Virus record (IMG/VR): IMGVR_UViG_3300044645_001220
Span: 1 to 59,638 of that record
Source: a virus
DNA: 59,638 nt
Strand: one strand, 5' to 3'
Part shown: one piece after another, positions 23,329 through 33,064 of the stretch
How positions within the stretch are numbered: position 1 is the first letter of the stretch
Layout of the letters: every line of letters begins with the position of its first letter
The notes under the pieces: generated by a model
Seen by the model: only the letters and a program-made list of their open reading frames with translations
Told to the model about the DNA's origin: nothing
Database searches by the model: none
Translations under genes and position numbers: made by a program

Positions 23329-25877
23329 TGTATGCACGAAACAACGCAACACCGCGACCGATCTTGCTTGGTAGGGTTGTAAAGATCAGCGACGGAACGC
23401 TAGAGACATCCAGCGTGTCTATTGAAGTCTCAAAGGACGGTGGATACTGGTCCGCTGGTGCAGGAACCACGGCAGTAAATCGTGGTGAGTGGTCCTATGT
23501 TCCGACTCAGGGAGAGACGGATTGCGAGACGCTGCGAGTCGTCGCATACAAGACTGACTACTATTCCGCATCTGCCCAGGTAGTATTTAGCGCCTCCGCC
23601 ACCTTCGGCTACGCTGGAACCGATCAGAGCAAGATCGCCAATCCAACCGCAATCGTAAGCCTCGAAAATACATCAATCAAATCCGTGACTGATGCAGGAA
23701 CTCTAACAGCAGCATACGACGCAGCAAAAACAGCAGCGTCACAGACCAGCGTAGACGGCAAGCCGACGCTGGTTCAAATCGAAGGATCTACGATTCTTGC
23801 CAAGGAAGCGACATCTTCGTCCATCCTCACGGCAATCCAGAATCTCAACAACCTATCAGCAAAGATCAACATCTTTGGCTCTCCGCTTTTGGAGATTCCA
23901 GATTCGTCCTCGAACGTCTATGCCTTCACGGTTTTGGTGAAAGACGACGAAGACAAGCTCGTGAATCTTGACGCAAGCCCGACTATCGCAGCGGCCAATG
24001 CCGCAGGAACAAGCCGCTCTGCGAACCTGTCGGCAGTCTCCAATCCATCTACCGGGCGCTACACATTCACATACACCGTGGCTAGCACACATGCGGCTGA
24101 GAGTCTAAGGATCACCGTCTCAGGAACAGTCTCAACAGAAGGCCGATACATCGAATGGATCGGTGCAGTCGTAGACTACGACACGCTGACTACACTACTC
24201 CAGGTGAAAGCAAAGACGGACTTGATACCTTCTGACATTGGAAGCGTAATCGTTTCGGATAACAGCAACCGCGAAGTCAAGGTTACTGGATCAAAGCACA
24301 TCGCCTGCGATCTCCACGAAATACAGCCAGCAGTCATTGAGTCTACACACTTTGCTGCGACGTTCGTTCAGGACATGGGGATTGCCTTACAGTCAACCGC
24401 GACTTCGATTCTCACCGGAGTCAACCAGCTTACGTCAAGGATCACGGCAAACCTGTTCTCTGGCATCACCTACTTGAGCCGATGGCTTGGAGCAATCGCT
24501 GGCAAGACGGCAGACTCGGCGACCAGAGCAGAGATCAACGCGACCACAGCAGGGGCGGCGTACAACGAAACGACCGATTCGCTCCAGGCAATCCGCGATC
24601 GTGGCGACGAGGCTTGGGTTACTGGATCGGGTGGCGGTGGAGGTGGAGGTGCGAGCGGTGCGGGAACATACCCATCCCTCCAAGTTCCTCCGTATCCTCT
24701 GGCGATCTACATGACGAGCGATCTATTCACCTATGCCGATATTGTTCAGCGACTCAGGGACAAGAGGGGCTTGGCTGGAAGCACTCGCGAAATGCACATG
24801 CTGAAGATTGCAGTGCAGGACGCACTCACGGAACTCGCAGGACGATCGACATGGAGGCACTACAACAGGCGAGCATCGGTAACGACCAAGGCAGTCTCCT
24901 ACCACACCGCCTCCTACGACGCTTCGACGATGGTTATGTCCATCGCCACAGGAACATGGCCTACCGACGCGCAGTACGGCGAGGTGGTCTACGACAACCA
25001 GCGTTACAAAGTTGCGTCAAGGCTCACAGATACTACGCTGCTCATTCATTCAGCCACGGCACCAGCGGCGAACTTCACCAGCAAAGCCGTCACCTGGATG
25101 CAGGCGAGCTATGCCTTGCCGTTTATGATTCGGCAAATCAGGTCGGTGATTGACGAGGACGCATATAGGCCACTTGTCTACATGAGTCCAGCCGATGCGG
25201 TTCGCCATCGCAAGCTGGCAAGAACCACAGGGCAGACTCTCAGATACACCCTGCGATCGAGCGAGAACTACATGGGCCTCAAGGAGATCGAGTTCAGCCC
25301 AGTCCCAGCCCAGGCGACTCGCTTTGAGATTGCGATGATCGTCAGGCCCAGGCCGTTCAAGACTTACGAACTGACCGGGACCGACGGAGCATACACCACC
25401 AGCACCAAGACATTCACCTCTGCCACGGCAGCGTTCGAGGCAAATCATGTCGGGTGCATCCTTAGAATCTCCGCAAGCGCCACTCTGCCCAGGGGAAGGA
25501 CAATCTTCGACGAGGCGAGAGTTGACTTCGCCATCCAGACGTTCATCACGGAAGTCGTCTCTGCTACCGAAGTCAAGGTTTCGTCATCGTTCACGGCAAC
25601 CGCAAGCGGAAAGGGATACACTGTCAGCGACCCAGCAGACATCGATCCAACCACAATGCTTGCCGCTCTGGAAGCCTTGTCGTGGGAGAAATACTGCATC
25701 AATCACGAGCAGGCCGTCGAGCTTCTTCCCGCCGCCAGGGCGCTTGCCACCCAGGAATTTGACCGGGGAATCGCCGCCGATTCCGCAGATTCCAACCAGA
25801 GCGAAAGTGCGATCTGCTACGATGTTGATACCTTCGAGGACTTTGAACCGAACGTGGATGTGATGGGAGGCCAGTAA
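23328..25877 (+). CDS. Fibre-like N-terminus fused to neck/adaptor-like C-terminus
   Basis: 849 residues. The TAATG overlap fixes the start. Residues 1 to about 430 are Ala/Thr/Ser-rich strand and short-helix repeats resembling tail-fibre or Ig-like spacer regions (about 190-290). A Gly-rich hinge (GSGGGGGGGA) near 445 separates a second half (FTYADIVQRLRDKRG, AVQDALTELAGRSTWRHY, then MIRQIRSVI) that resembles head-tail adaptor proteins. A fusion of two virion roles is likely; order in the virion is not deducible. Confidence 0.6.
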   Translation: MYARNNATPRPILLGRVVKISDGTLETSSVSIEVSKDGGYWSAGAGTTAVNRGEWSYVPTQGETDCETLRVVAYKTDYYSASAQVVFSASATFGYAGTDQSKIANPTAIVSLENTSIKSVTDAGTLTAAYDAAKTAASQTSVDGKPTLVQIEGSTILAKEATSSSILTAIQNLNNLSAKINIFGSPLLEIPDSSSNVYAFTVLVKDDEDKLVNLDASPTIAAANAAGTSRSANLSAVSNPSTGRYTFTYTVASTHAAESLRITVSGTVSTEGRYIEWIGAVVDYDTLTTLLQVKAKTDLIPSDIGSVIVSDNSNREVKVTGSKHIACDLHEIQPAVIESTHFAATFVQDMGIALQSTATSILTGVNQLTSRITANLFSGITYLSRWLGAIAGKTADSATRAEINATTAGAAYNETTDSLQAIRDRGDEAWVTGSGGGGGGGASGAGTYPSLQVPPYPLAIYMTSDLFTYADIVQRLRDKRGLAGSTREMHMLKIAVQDALTELAGRSTWRHYNRRASVTTKAVSYHTASYDASTMVMSIATGTWPTDAQYGEVVYDNQRYKVASRLTDTTLLIHSATAPAANFTSKAVTWMQASYALPFMIRQIRSVIDEDAYRPLVYMSPADAVRHRKLARTTGQTLRYTLRSSENYMGLKEIEFSPVPAQATRFEIAMIVRPRPFKTYELTGTDGAYTTSTKTFTSATAAFEANHVGCILRISASATLPRGRTIFDEARVDFAIQTFITEVVSATEVKVSSSFTATASGKGYTVSDPADIDPTTMLAALEALSWEKYCINHEQAVELLPAARALATQEFDRGIAADSADSNQSESAICYDVDTFEDFEPNVDVMGGQ

Positions 25878-26323
25878 TGGGGTCCACCGACCGGCACCTA
25901 GCACACGCCAACCGTATCGTCGAAATCCTCAAGACGATCACTTGGCCAGACGGAATCAAAGCCGACGAGGTTCGCCGATCCGAGGACGTATTCAACGCAT
26001 CCTCTCCGGGCAGAGGGATTCATGTCATCGTCAACGAGGAAGACTTCGGCATCGGAGTTTCCAACAAGACAGACGTTCGATACAAATGCACAGTTGTACG
26101 GGTGATTCCCGTATCAACCCACCAAAGAGACAGCCTGAACTATCGCTCTCAGTTCCGCATACTGGTGAGACAGTACCTAAATGACTTGCGGATAATGACG
26201 GATGGTTCTTGCGAAATCATCACGAAAGTTAAGCCGAGCCAAATGCGGTTTCCCAGAGAATGGAGAAAGTCGCTGGACGTTTCGGCAATGGAAGTCACCA
26301 CCCTGATACGGGAAGTTTTGTAG
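25877..26323 (+). CDS. Putative tail terminator/minor tail protein
   Basis: 148 residues, start overlapping the upstream stop. Alpha/beta pattern (ANRIVEILKTITWP, YKCTVVRVIPVS, FRILVRQYLNDLR) and a position just before the tail tube fit tail-terminator or tail-completion proteins. By context only. Confidence 0.55.
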   Translation: MGSTDRHLAHANRIVEILKTITWPDGIKADEVRRSEDVFNASSPGRGIHVIVNEEDFGIGVSNKTDVRYKCTVVRVIPVSTHQRDSLNYRSQFRILVRQYLNDLRIMTDGSCEIITKVKPSQMRFPREWRKSLDVSAMEVTTLIREVL

Positions 26324-26333
26324 GAGAGACGCA

Positions 26334-27278
26334 ATGACTGGATGTGCAGCAGTCGGAAGCCTTGCGGTCATGCTGGTCATGCCGCGAACCAACACCACAG
26401 ATGCAGACCCGACGTTCAACGCTTCGTCGGAAATCTATCCGTTTCTGTACGAGGATGTGAAGGCAGTTCGCAAGCGGGTGTCAAGCAACCTGATTACCGG
26501 ATCAGGCTCCCAGTATTCTTCGAGATCCACCAAGGCAAGCTACGTCCCGCAGGGACCGATCGGCTTGCAGCTTGGACCGGCAGAACTTGACAAGTGGCTA
26601 CCGAGGATTCTCGGAGCAGACGAATCAAGCAACGTCTTTGCCATCTCGGAATCGATCAAGCTGTTTGACATGATGATCTATCGGGACAACGGCGTGTTCT
26701 ACTACCGCAACTGCGTAGTAGCCGCTGCTCTATTCCAGTCGAAGTCGGCGGACGGAGGGGACGAAGAAGAAATCCTCAACACCCAGCTTCGCATCATCGC
26801 ACGCGAAGAGGATCTTACGAAGTCGTGGCCGGGAACAATTCCGACGCACTTTGACGGGGAGGACTACGCTCCATACACCCACGGCCAGCATCGATTCTCA
26901 ATCAATGGGACTGCCTACAACTCGATGGAGACTTCTATCCTCATTGACAACGGAATCCAGGCACGCACGCGAAACAGCCTGACTCCCAACTGCGTGTTCA
27001 AGACTCGCCGCAGGATTCGGGCAATGATTACGGCACCGTTCACAACCGGGGCATGGTCAGCCGCACAGAGCCTCTACGACGCCGCCGACGACGTTCGGCT
27101 GCGATGGGAGACTGGGACAGGCGTTTCGGACGAAGCCCTTCAGTTCGACTTCCCTCTCATGCTCAACACCCAGGAGCCTCCGACGGCCAAGGGCCACGGA
27201 GAAATGCCGCTCCAATTCATGCTCGAAGCACAGGCCAGCGCGTCAGGAAATGAACTCAGCGTAACCAACATTAGCTAG
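26334..27278 (+). CDS. Tail tube protein
   Basis: 314 residues, beta-rich, between tail-completion-like and tail-assembly genes. The sequence shows the strand-turn pattern of long-tailed phage tube proteins (IGLQLGPAELDKWLPRILG, FSINGTAYNSMETSILIDNG, MPLQFMLEAQ). A tube gene argues for a siphovirus-like tail. No sheath gene was recognised. Confidence 0.7.
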   Translation: MTGCAAVGSLAVMLVMPRTNTTDADPTFNASSEIYPFLYEDVKAVRKRVSSNLITGSGSQYSSRSTKASYVPQGPIGLQLGPAELDKWLPRILGADESSNVFAISESIKLFDMMIYRDNGVFYYRNCVVAAALFQSKSADGGDEEEILNTQLRIIAREEDLTKSWPGTIPTHFDGEDYAPYTHGQHRFSINGTAYNSMETSILIDNGIQARTRNSLTPNCVFKTRRRIRAMITAPFTTGAWSAAQSLYDAADDVRLRWETGTGVSDEALQFDFPLMLNTQEPPTAKGHGEMPLQFMLEAQASASGNELSVTNIS

Positions 27279-27282
27279 GATT

Positions 27283-28155
27283 ATGGCAACACCTAAGCGG
27301 AAGATGACACCGGCCCAGGTGAAGAAGGCCGCGAACGAAGCGCTCAAGATTCTATCCAATGACGCCAAGTTCGCGATCGGCCAGAAGCTCACCTCGACCG
27401 AAGCTACGATCCCCAAGATTCCAAAGGCGAAGGTAACGACGCCCGACACAATGGAATCGGATCTTTCGTTTTCTGCCTTCGCCTCTCAGGTCGATCTTTC
27501 CGCAGACAAAGAGCAGTCCAAAAGACTTTCGGAAGCCGTCACCGAAATCACGACCGACCAAGCTACTGACAATTTGTCAGTTAAAATGGGCAAGGAACCA
27601 CAGGCGTCAGGCATGGAGGCCGACGCCACAAGGGACACGACTCCGACGATCTTTTCAAAGCCTCTTGAAGTTCTGAAGCCGTCGGAACTGGAAGGGCAGT
27701 CGCCGCTCCCTGAGACGCCTATCGCGGCGGTCACTGAGGCGGTAGCGACGGCGATGCCACTGGACCTGGAGGAAGATCAGGGCGCCCAGGCCGCGCCGCA
27801 GGACGAGCCGTTTATCATTGGGGAGGAGGAGCCGGTAGACGAGGGGCCGCAAGAACCTTCTGGGCCTCCTCAGCCTGGGGCACCGATTGACATCGGGCCA
27901 ACTCCGTTCTCCATGCTGAACCAGCAAATGGCTGGCGTCAAAGGATCGGCGATCGAGCAGGCGACAGGGGCCGACTTCAACCAGTGGCAGCAGCTTTCTC
28001 AAGAGGGCATGGAGTCTGAAGACCAGAGCGATTCGCTTGAGCAGTTCAACGAGCATTCAGTTGCAATCATCGAGCGACTTGCCGGTCAGGTGGCGAATCT
28101 CACCATGCGACTCCGCCTAGTCGAAGATTTGCTAGACCGTATTGGAGCAGACTGA
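27283..28155 (+). CDS. Hypothetical Pro/Ala/Glu-rich protein, tail-assembly position
   Basis: 290 residues with a basic N-terminus, a long acidic disordered centre (about 95-210) and a C-terminal helix (SVAIIERLAGQVANLTMRL). It sits where tail-assembly chaperones lie. No ribosomal slippage site was identified. Codons 95-100 contain a perfect ACTGACA palindrome. Confidence 0.6.
   Translation: MATPKRKMTPAQVKKAANEALKILSNDAKFAIGQKLTSTEATIPKIPKAKVTTPDTMESDLSFSAFASQVDLSADKEQSKRLSEAVTEITTDQATDNLSVKMGKEPQASGMEADATRDTTPTIFSKPLEVLKPSELEGQSPLPETPIAAVTEAVATAMPLDLEEDQGAQAAPQDEPFIIGEEEPVDEGPQEPSGPPQPGAPIDIGPTPFSMLNQQMAGVKGSAIEQATGADFNQWQQLSQEGMESEDQSDSLEQFNEHSVAIIERLAGQVANLTMRLRLVEDLLDRIGAD
27565..27581. 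promoter_or_regulatory. 17-bp palindrome ACTGACA-ATT-TGTCAGT
   Basis: Perfect copy inside a coding region. All coding copies of this motif are read in the same frame (Thr-Asp-x-x-Ser-Val). Confidence 0.6.
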
Positions 28156-28901
28156 TGTACTTCAAGGTCGGCGCCTATCAGCACGAAGACAACACGGTGA
28201 CGGTCGCAAGTTTCAACTATCGGCCAGTCCGGTCCCCTCGCGGAAGGAGGATGACGACCAGAGTTGAGGTTCATGTTCGCGGAGAACTTCTGGCCAACCC
28301 GACGCTGACCACCAACCTCCAGAAGCAAGACGATCTCAATACGAAAATGCTGGCACTGGAGGCGGCATATTCAACTGACTATCAGGACATCGGATTCTAC
28401 CGAGACGACGGCGACGTTACTTCGATGTTCCTTCAGTCGGCACATTCGACAAGTCTCACAGGAAACGTTCTGACCTACTTGAACTGGGCACCTGGGGACG
28501 ACACTGAGTTCTGCTCGAAGAAGACGTTTCAAGCAGGATTTTACAACGAGTTTGTGTCGTCGTACTCGAACGTGGTTGACTACCAGGACACGATCCAGAG
28601 GATCGGAACAGCGGGGCCGATCAAGCGGTGGAGGGTTTACCCAACACAGTATCCTCAGCCTCGCCTTCTATCGTACTACAGTGTTCAGAAGATCGTTCAC
28701 AGCGGATATGCCGTATCTCTTCTCGGATACCCAACTCCTCCAGCACCTCTTGCGTCTGGATGGAATTACCTAGAAGATTTGACAACCGTAGCCTACACTT
28801 CTCCGAAAAAGTGGGGGCAGGGATATGCTCTCTACCGAACAGCGTGGAAGTATATCTATCAATTCCCGTACAATAACAACCTAGCCCCAGTGATTCTCTG
28901 A
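28155..28901 (+). CDS. Putative tail protein
   Basis: 248 residues, start overlapping the upstream stop by one base. Beta-rich N-terminus (TTRVEVHVRGELLANP) resembling distal-tail-like proteins; Tyr-rich C-terminus. Position between tube and baseplate-hub-like genes supports a tail-tip role. Not assigned to a family. Confidence 0.6.
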   Translation: MYFKVGAYQHEDNTVTVASFNYRPVRSPRGRRMTTRVEVHVRGELLANPTLTTNLQKQDDLNTKMLALEAAYSTDYQDIGFYRDDGDVTSMFLQSAHSTSLTGNVLTYLNWAPGDDTEFCSKKTFQAGFYNEFVSSYSNVVDYQDTIQRIGTAGPIKRWRVYPTQYPQPRLLSYYSVQKIVHSGYAVSLLGYPTPPAPLASGWNYLEDLTTVAYTSPKKWGQGYALYRTAWKYIYQFPYNNNLAPVIL

Positions 28902-30184
28902 TGCCGACGCAATTCAGTATCAATGGGTATCCATGTACCTCGCCGGATCTACTGCACGCCCCTCGCAGCGAATCGATCTACGCACTGAACTGGTGGAACA
29001 AGGTCAACAGCATCGAGCATTTTCGTGGACGAAGGGCGGCGACAGCACACCTCCTGGTAGACAAACAGTACGTCGAACAGCTTCCAGCCGCACCAACGAC
29101 AGTGACAATCTCGGTCGCCCAAGACGGGGCACCGACGTTCTCAAGTGCAGGGTGGACGATCACCAAAATTGAAGCGATCGAAGAGGCACAAGCGAATCCT
29201 GACCCAGCACGCACCTACTACGTTCAGTGCAAAGACCCAAGGCATGTTGGCGAGAATGCGTTCGTCGATAACTCTTGGCTCTTGAACGATAAGATGTTTG
29301 CCTATGACGTTAGCGCAGGACTTACTTGGCAGCAACTACTCAACGCACTATGGTTGCTCCTCCCAGCGACAGCGAAAGCAAACTCAACGACATGCCCTAC
29401 GCTCGCAAGGACTCCGGTAAGCGTTCCCGAAAATCTGAACTTCGACGGAGTGAGCGTCTGGCAATCGATCTGCCAAGCCCTTGAAGCCTGCGGTCATTTC
29501 CCAGTCTACGATCTTGCAACGGGGCTGTACCGATTCGCTTCGCACAACGGCACGCAGACTGGACTGAGCGCACTACTCTCAAGCTACGAGCCTCTTATCA
29601 AGTGGACGGCAGACGTTCCGTACAACGGACGCAACGCACCAGAAAAGGTGAGCGTCGTATTCCCTCCGGTTCTGCACACGAAGATTACTTGGGCCTCCTA
29701 CGCACAGCCAGAGGCGATAGAGTTCAGCAGCGGGGCATCGGGAGCCATTCCCGGCACGAAGGTCAGCATTGTCGATACGACGTACACGGTCCTCCTTGAC
29801 GGCCAAGTCTACAACACCACGCAAATCAACAACCGAGCCACCGATCTTTCGTACTCGATCTACGGCAAGGCGACCGCCAATTCCCTTCCTGGACTATCAG
29901 CCTACTCCCAACTTCTGTTTGATCTTGTTCCTGGAGAACAGTTGTCACGAGTCTACTACCACGACTCAAAGAAGAAGGGCGACTACACAGTCATCGAACT
30001 GTTTGAACCATTCGAGTTCGATCTACCCAAGCCGATCCAAAGAGCGTATTCGGTGATGGAAGTTGTCCTGGTGACATCAAGCGCACCAGGACCAGATGGA
30101 CTCTACGACGGAATCGTCCAGCGATTCGAGAACGGATCTTGGCGTGACCTATACGTCTGCAAGGTCAAGGACTTATCGACATGA
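28901..30184 (+). CDS. Putative tail hub/baseplate protein
   Basis: 427 residues. Mixed alpha/beta with segments such as YYVQCKDPRHVGE, VSVWQSICQALEACGHFPVYD and FEPFEFDLPKPIQRAYSVMEVV, reminiscent of gp27-like hub folds. It is one-base coupled upstream and overlaps the Ser-rich gene by 4 bp. The hub assignment is inference from order. Confidence 0.55.
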   Translation: MPTQFSINGYPCTSPDLLHAPRSESIYALNWWNKVNSIEHFRGRRAATAHLLVDKQYVEQLPAAPTTVTISVAQDGAPTFSSAGWTITKIEAIEEAQANPDPARTYYVQCKDPRHVGENAFVDNSWLLNDKMFAYDVSAGLTWQQLLNALWLLLPATAKANSTTCPTLARTPVSVPENLNFDGVSVWQSICQALEACGHFPVYDLATGLYRFASHNGTQTGLSALLSSYEPLIKWTADVPYNGRNAPEKVSVVFPPVLHTKITWASYAQPEAIEFSSGASGAIPGTKVSIVDTTYTVLLDGQVYNTTQINNRATDLSYSIYGKATANSLPGLSAYSQLLFDLVPGEQLSRVYYHDSKKKGDYTVIELFEPFEFDLPKPIQRAYSVMEVVLVTSSAPGPDGLYDGIVQRFENGSWRDLYVCKVKDLST

Positions 30185-30867
30185 GTTCTGACAGCAGTTC
30201 ATCTTCATCTGGGATATGCTCAATCACTCGCAGGCGGTACAAGGCTGTTCACCTTGGCAACACCGTTTTCGGTACTCGCTGCGGCGATAAGAAGGCGTCG
30301 AGGCGTGTGATGGTTTACGCAGGTCCATCGTCGGACGGATCGCCCCTGTTCATCGTCAACGAATGCGAGACGTTTACTCCGGGACTGAGATACCCAGGCA
30401 CTTACCTTGGGGCCACAGCATCGTTCGTCCCAGTCTTTGAAGTCACTTGCTGCACTTGCAAGACACCTCCTCCACCACCATCAGAGTCGAGTTCGTCAAG
30501 CTCCAGTTCCTCAATCCCGTCAAGCTCCAGTTCTTCTAGCTCCTCCAGTTCTAGCCCAAGCTCCAGTTCTTCAAGCCCGTCAAGCTCTAGCAGCCCACCA
30601 CCGTCCGAGTCGTCTAGCTCCCTGCCGCCTCCTGGAAAGTCATCATCTAGTTCCTCAAGTTCCTCATCGTCCAGCAGTAGCGGCGGAGGCGGCGAGCCTC
30701 CTGTTTGCGGGACATGCACCTTGACATGGAACGGATCTGGATGGACAAACACTAGCGACGATTGCACAGCACCATTCCCAGGTGGGCCTAAATGTGCTTG
30801 CAATGCCCCTCAGTTCAACGGTGATTTCCCTGGTCAAACTGTCGTTACGAATTGCGGTGCAATATGA
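30181..30867 (+). CDS. Ser/Pro-linker protein with Cys-rich C-terminal module
   Basis: 228 residues in three parts: an N-terminal beta domain (about 1-95) with paired Cys (TCCTCK); a Ser/Pro low-complexity linker of about 75 residues; and a C-terminal module with CGTCTLTWNGSGW, then CTAPFPGGPKCAC, then TNC. Linkers of this kind and the C-x2-C-x-W-x-W motif are familiar from planctomycete surface proteins, which points to the host lineage. It is likely exposed on the tail tip. Linker length may vary between isolates or be an assembly weak point. Confidence 0.65.
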   Translation: MSSDSSSSSSGICSITRRRYKAVHLGNTVFGTRCGDKKASRRVMVYAGPSSDGSPLFIVNECETFTPGLRYPGTYLGATASFVPVFEVTCCTCKTPPPPPSESSSSSSSSSIPSSSSSSSSSSSSPSSSSSSPSSSSSPPPSESSSSLPPPGKSSSSSSSSSSSSSSGGGGEPPVCGTCTLTWNGSGWTNTSDDCTAPFPGGPKCACNAPQFNGDFPGQTVVTNCGAI

Positions 30868-31376
30868 ACTGCGCTTTTCGTGAAGTTGAAAGAGACGGCT
30901 CTTATTCGTGCCGAGTGGCAAGCTCTCTGGCGAGGATTGCAGACGGAGAGAAGAGGGCGGCAGTCACCAGCGACGCTTGTGTGTTTTGCCACGCCCAGGC
31001 CGAGGCAATGGCACCGAACCATGTCACCTACTCCATTGCGATCTATCACCTCAAGAACGAAGGCAAGCTCGACATCAACGGCCAGCACGCCTACCTTCGC
31101 GATGGGGCAGTCGGAAAAGTTCCGAAGTCCGGGCCGGGAACATCCCTGTCGAAGTTCTTTTCGTGGCTCGATACCGAAGGCTGCGACTGCAAGGCCCATC
31201 AGCAGATGATGGATCTTTGGGGTCCGGCATTGTGCCGGGAACGCATTGACGAAATCTTGTCGTGGCTGCGAACGGAAGCGGCTCGAAAAGGAATCCCGTT
31301 CATCGAAACTGCGGCTCGCGGACTGGTAATGACCGCGATCATGCTGCACGAAAGGAGAGGCAGTGAAACCGTTTGA
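30864..31376 (+). CDS. Cys-rich hypothetical protein
   Basis: 170 residues, ATG overlapping the upstream stop. The N-terminal part has Cys/His at metal-site spacing (MNCAFREV, YSCRV, DACVFCHAQ); a later GCDCKAHQQMM is another candidate. Not recognised. It leads into three glycosyltransferase genes and overlaps the first, so it may be a partner in glycan modification. Confidence 0.6.
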   Translation: MNCAFREVERDGSYSCRVASSLARIADGEKRAAVTSDACVFCHAQAEAMAPNHVTYSIAIYHLKNEGKLDINGQHAYLRDGAVGKVPKSGPGTSLSKFFSWLDTEGCDCKAHQQMMDLWGPALCRERIDEILSWLRTEAARKGIPFIETAARGLVMTAIMLHERRGSETV

Positions 31377-32379
31377 CGCAACATTCGTCATCAATCTTCA
31401 ATTCAAAAACGATCGACTTGAAAAGTTCCGTGAGGCTTACCCGGAATCATTTCTTGGAGAACTTCAAGTCTGGAGAGCGGTGCATGGCGACACTGTTCAG
31501 CACCCCTCCTGGTGGACTGCCGGTCGCGGCGCGTGGGGTTGTTATCGGTCCCACATGCAGATTCTTGAACACGCATGGAACATGGGATACGACTCCTATC
31601 TAGTATTCGAGGACGACGCAATCTTTGCGGAAGACTTCTCAGAATCCTTGGCGACCATGATGCAGACTCTCCCTGAAGACTGGGAGCAGCTTTATCTCGG
31701 AGGCCAGCTTCTCTACGAGGCAGAGCATCCCCCGAATCGCGTCAGCCAACACTGGCTCATGCCTTACAACGTCAATCGAACTCACTGCTTTGCCGTCCAC
31801 CGAAGAGGCTACCCCAAACTGTACGAGCATCTGTTTGCGGTCCCGTTCCACGAAGGGGAGCATATCGATCATCACCTTGGGAGGCTGCACGAACGCCACG
31901 GAATCAACGTGTACGTTCCGAATCGCTGGCTAGTAGGTCAGGATGCAGGCAGATCGAACATCAGCGGAAAGGAGAATCCTGCGAACTGGTGGCATGACCC
32001 AGAGAAGTTCAGTCGGGATCATAGGTTGTTCAGCAGGCCGGAGGGGATTTTCCTTCGGGCACCTCTCGAAGTTGCGGCAGACCTTCAGAAACTTGGATGG
32101 CACCAAGGGAACTGGAAGACAGAAGAAGGGCTTGATCGTGGAGTTTGCCAAGCAATAGGATCGTCCAAGCCAGTTGAGAACATCAAGCGCTGGTACGAGT
32201 GGGTTCAGCGTGAAGTCGTTCGGGACGGAATGATCTTGCCATGTCTGTACCACCCATCCATCACCGACGAGTTGCTTGAGCAGTTCACCTTCGCACGTTG
32301 GCACAAGGTAACAGCGTCCACATCAGAAGATGCCATCCGTCAACTGGAAGGAGTAAGGGCCAATGTACTTCAGCCATAG
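31363..32379 (+). CDS. Glycosyltransferase family 25-like
   Basis: 338 residues, GTG start after GAAAGGAGAGGCA. The N-terminal 200 residues match the LPS/GT25 layout: FVINLQFKNDRLEKF, GCYRSHMQILEHA, then YLVFEDDA with the DxD-type metal site, and an acceptor-side HRRGYPKLYEHL. A C-terminal extension of about 130 residues is unassigned. It probably transfers a sugar to a protein or surface glycan. Confidence 0.82.
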   Translation: MKPFDATFVINLQFKNDRLEKFREAYPESFLGELQVWRAVHGDTVQHPSWWTAGRGAWGCYRSHMQILEHAWNMGYDSYLVFEDDAIFAEDFSESLATMMQTLPEDWEQLYLGGQLLYEAEHPPNRVSQHWLMPYNVNRTHCFAVHRRGYPKLYEHLFAVPFHEGEHIDHHLGRLHERHGINVYVPNRWLVGQDAGRSNISGKENPANWWHDPEKFSRDHRLFSRPEGIFLRAPLEVAADLQKLGWHQGNWKTEEGLDRGVCQAIGSSKPVENIKRWYEWVQREVVRDGMILPCLYHPSITDELLEQFTFARWHKVTASTSEDAIRQLEGVRANVLQP

Positions 32380-33064
32380 CGGCGACTTGGGCGACATCAT
32401 CTATGCCCTGCCAACAATTCGGGCTTGCGGCGGCGGGGAGCTATGGTTGTTCAACTACCCAGGAAGAACGACACATCAAATGACCAAGGAGCGAGCGGAA
32501 AGGCTTCGCAGACTAATTGAACACCAGGACTACATCACCACCTTTGGGTTCACCGAGCAGCCGACCGACACAAGCATCAACGGATTTCGGGACCATAAGA
32601 GGCAGGGGAACACAAGCGACAAGCATCTATCCACGATGGGCCTGGACTGGCGACACAGAACGACCGCTTGGCTGAATGTTCCAGAAGCCATCAAGACTCA
32701 CAGAGTAGTCATCAACAGGACACCTAGATACCAGAGCCAGTGGTTTGACTGGGGTGCGGTTTGCGACAAGTATCAGGGAAACATTGGGTTTATCGGACTG
32801 TACGACGAGTGGATCGACTTCTGTAATACGTTCAAGAAAAGCATCCCAAGGATTCCTGCAAACGATCTTATGGAAGTCGCCCAGGCCATAGCTGGATGCG
32901 ACATCTACCTTGGCAATGCAACATGCTCGACAGCGATTGCCGAAGGACTCAAGCATCCCAAGATGATCGTCGAAGTCACAGAGCAGACAGACAGCGACGT
33001 TCGATTCAATCGATACGGAGTATCCTACGTCCAAGATGGAAAGATCGAGCTACCCGAACTATGA
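32363..33064 (+). CDS. GT-B glycosyltransferase, heptosyltransferase-like
   Basis: 233 residues. The start shows SGDLGDIIYALPTIRACG, the GD-I-ALP loop of GT9/ADP-heptose transferases. The second half has CDIYLGNATCSTAIAEGL, the nucleotide-sugar-binding segment. Shorter than typical GT9 enzymes (about 330), so perhaps minimal. It overlaps both neighbours, forming a three-gene glycosylation cassette. Confidence 0.75.
   Translation: MYFSHSGDLGDIIYALPTIRACGGGELWLFNYPGRTTHQMTKERAERLRRLIEHQDYITTFGFTEQPTDTSINGFRDHKRQGNTSDKHLSTMGLDWRHRTTAWLNVPEAIKTHRVVINRTPRYQSQWFDWGAVCDKYQGNIGFIGLYDEWIDFCNTFKKSIPRIPANDLMEVAQAIAGCDIYLGNATCSTAIAEGLKHPKMIVEVTEQTDSDVRFNRYGVSYVQDGKIELPEL

Noticed and set aside
30402-30803. 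Leu/Glu/Asp-rich leftward frame opposite the Ser-rich gene
   Set aside because: It is the antisense translation of the Ser/Pro linker codons; there is no SD and it lies within a rightward operon.
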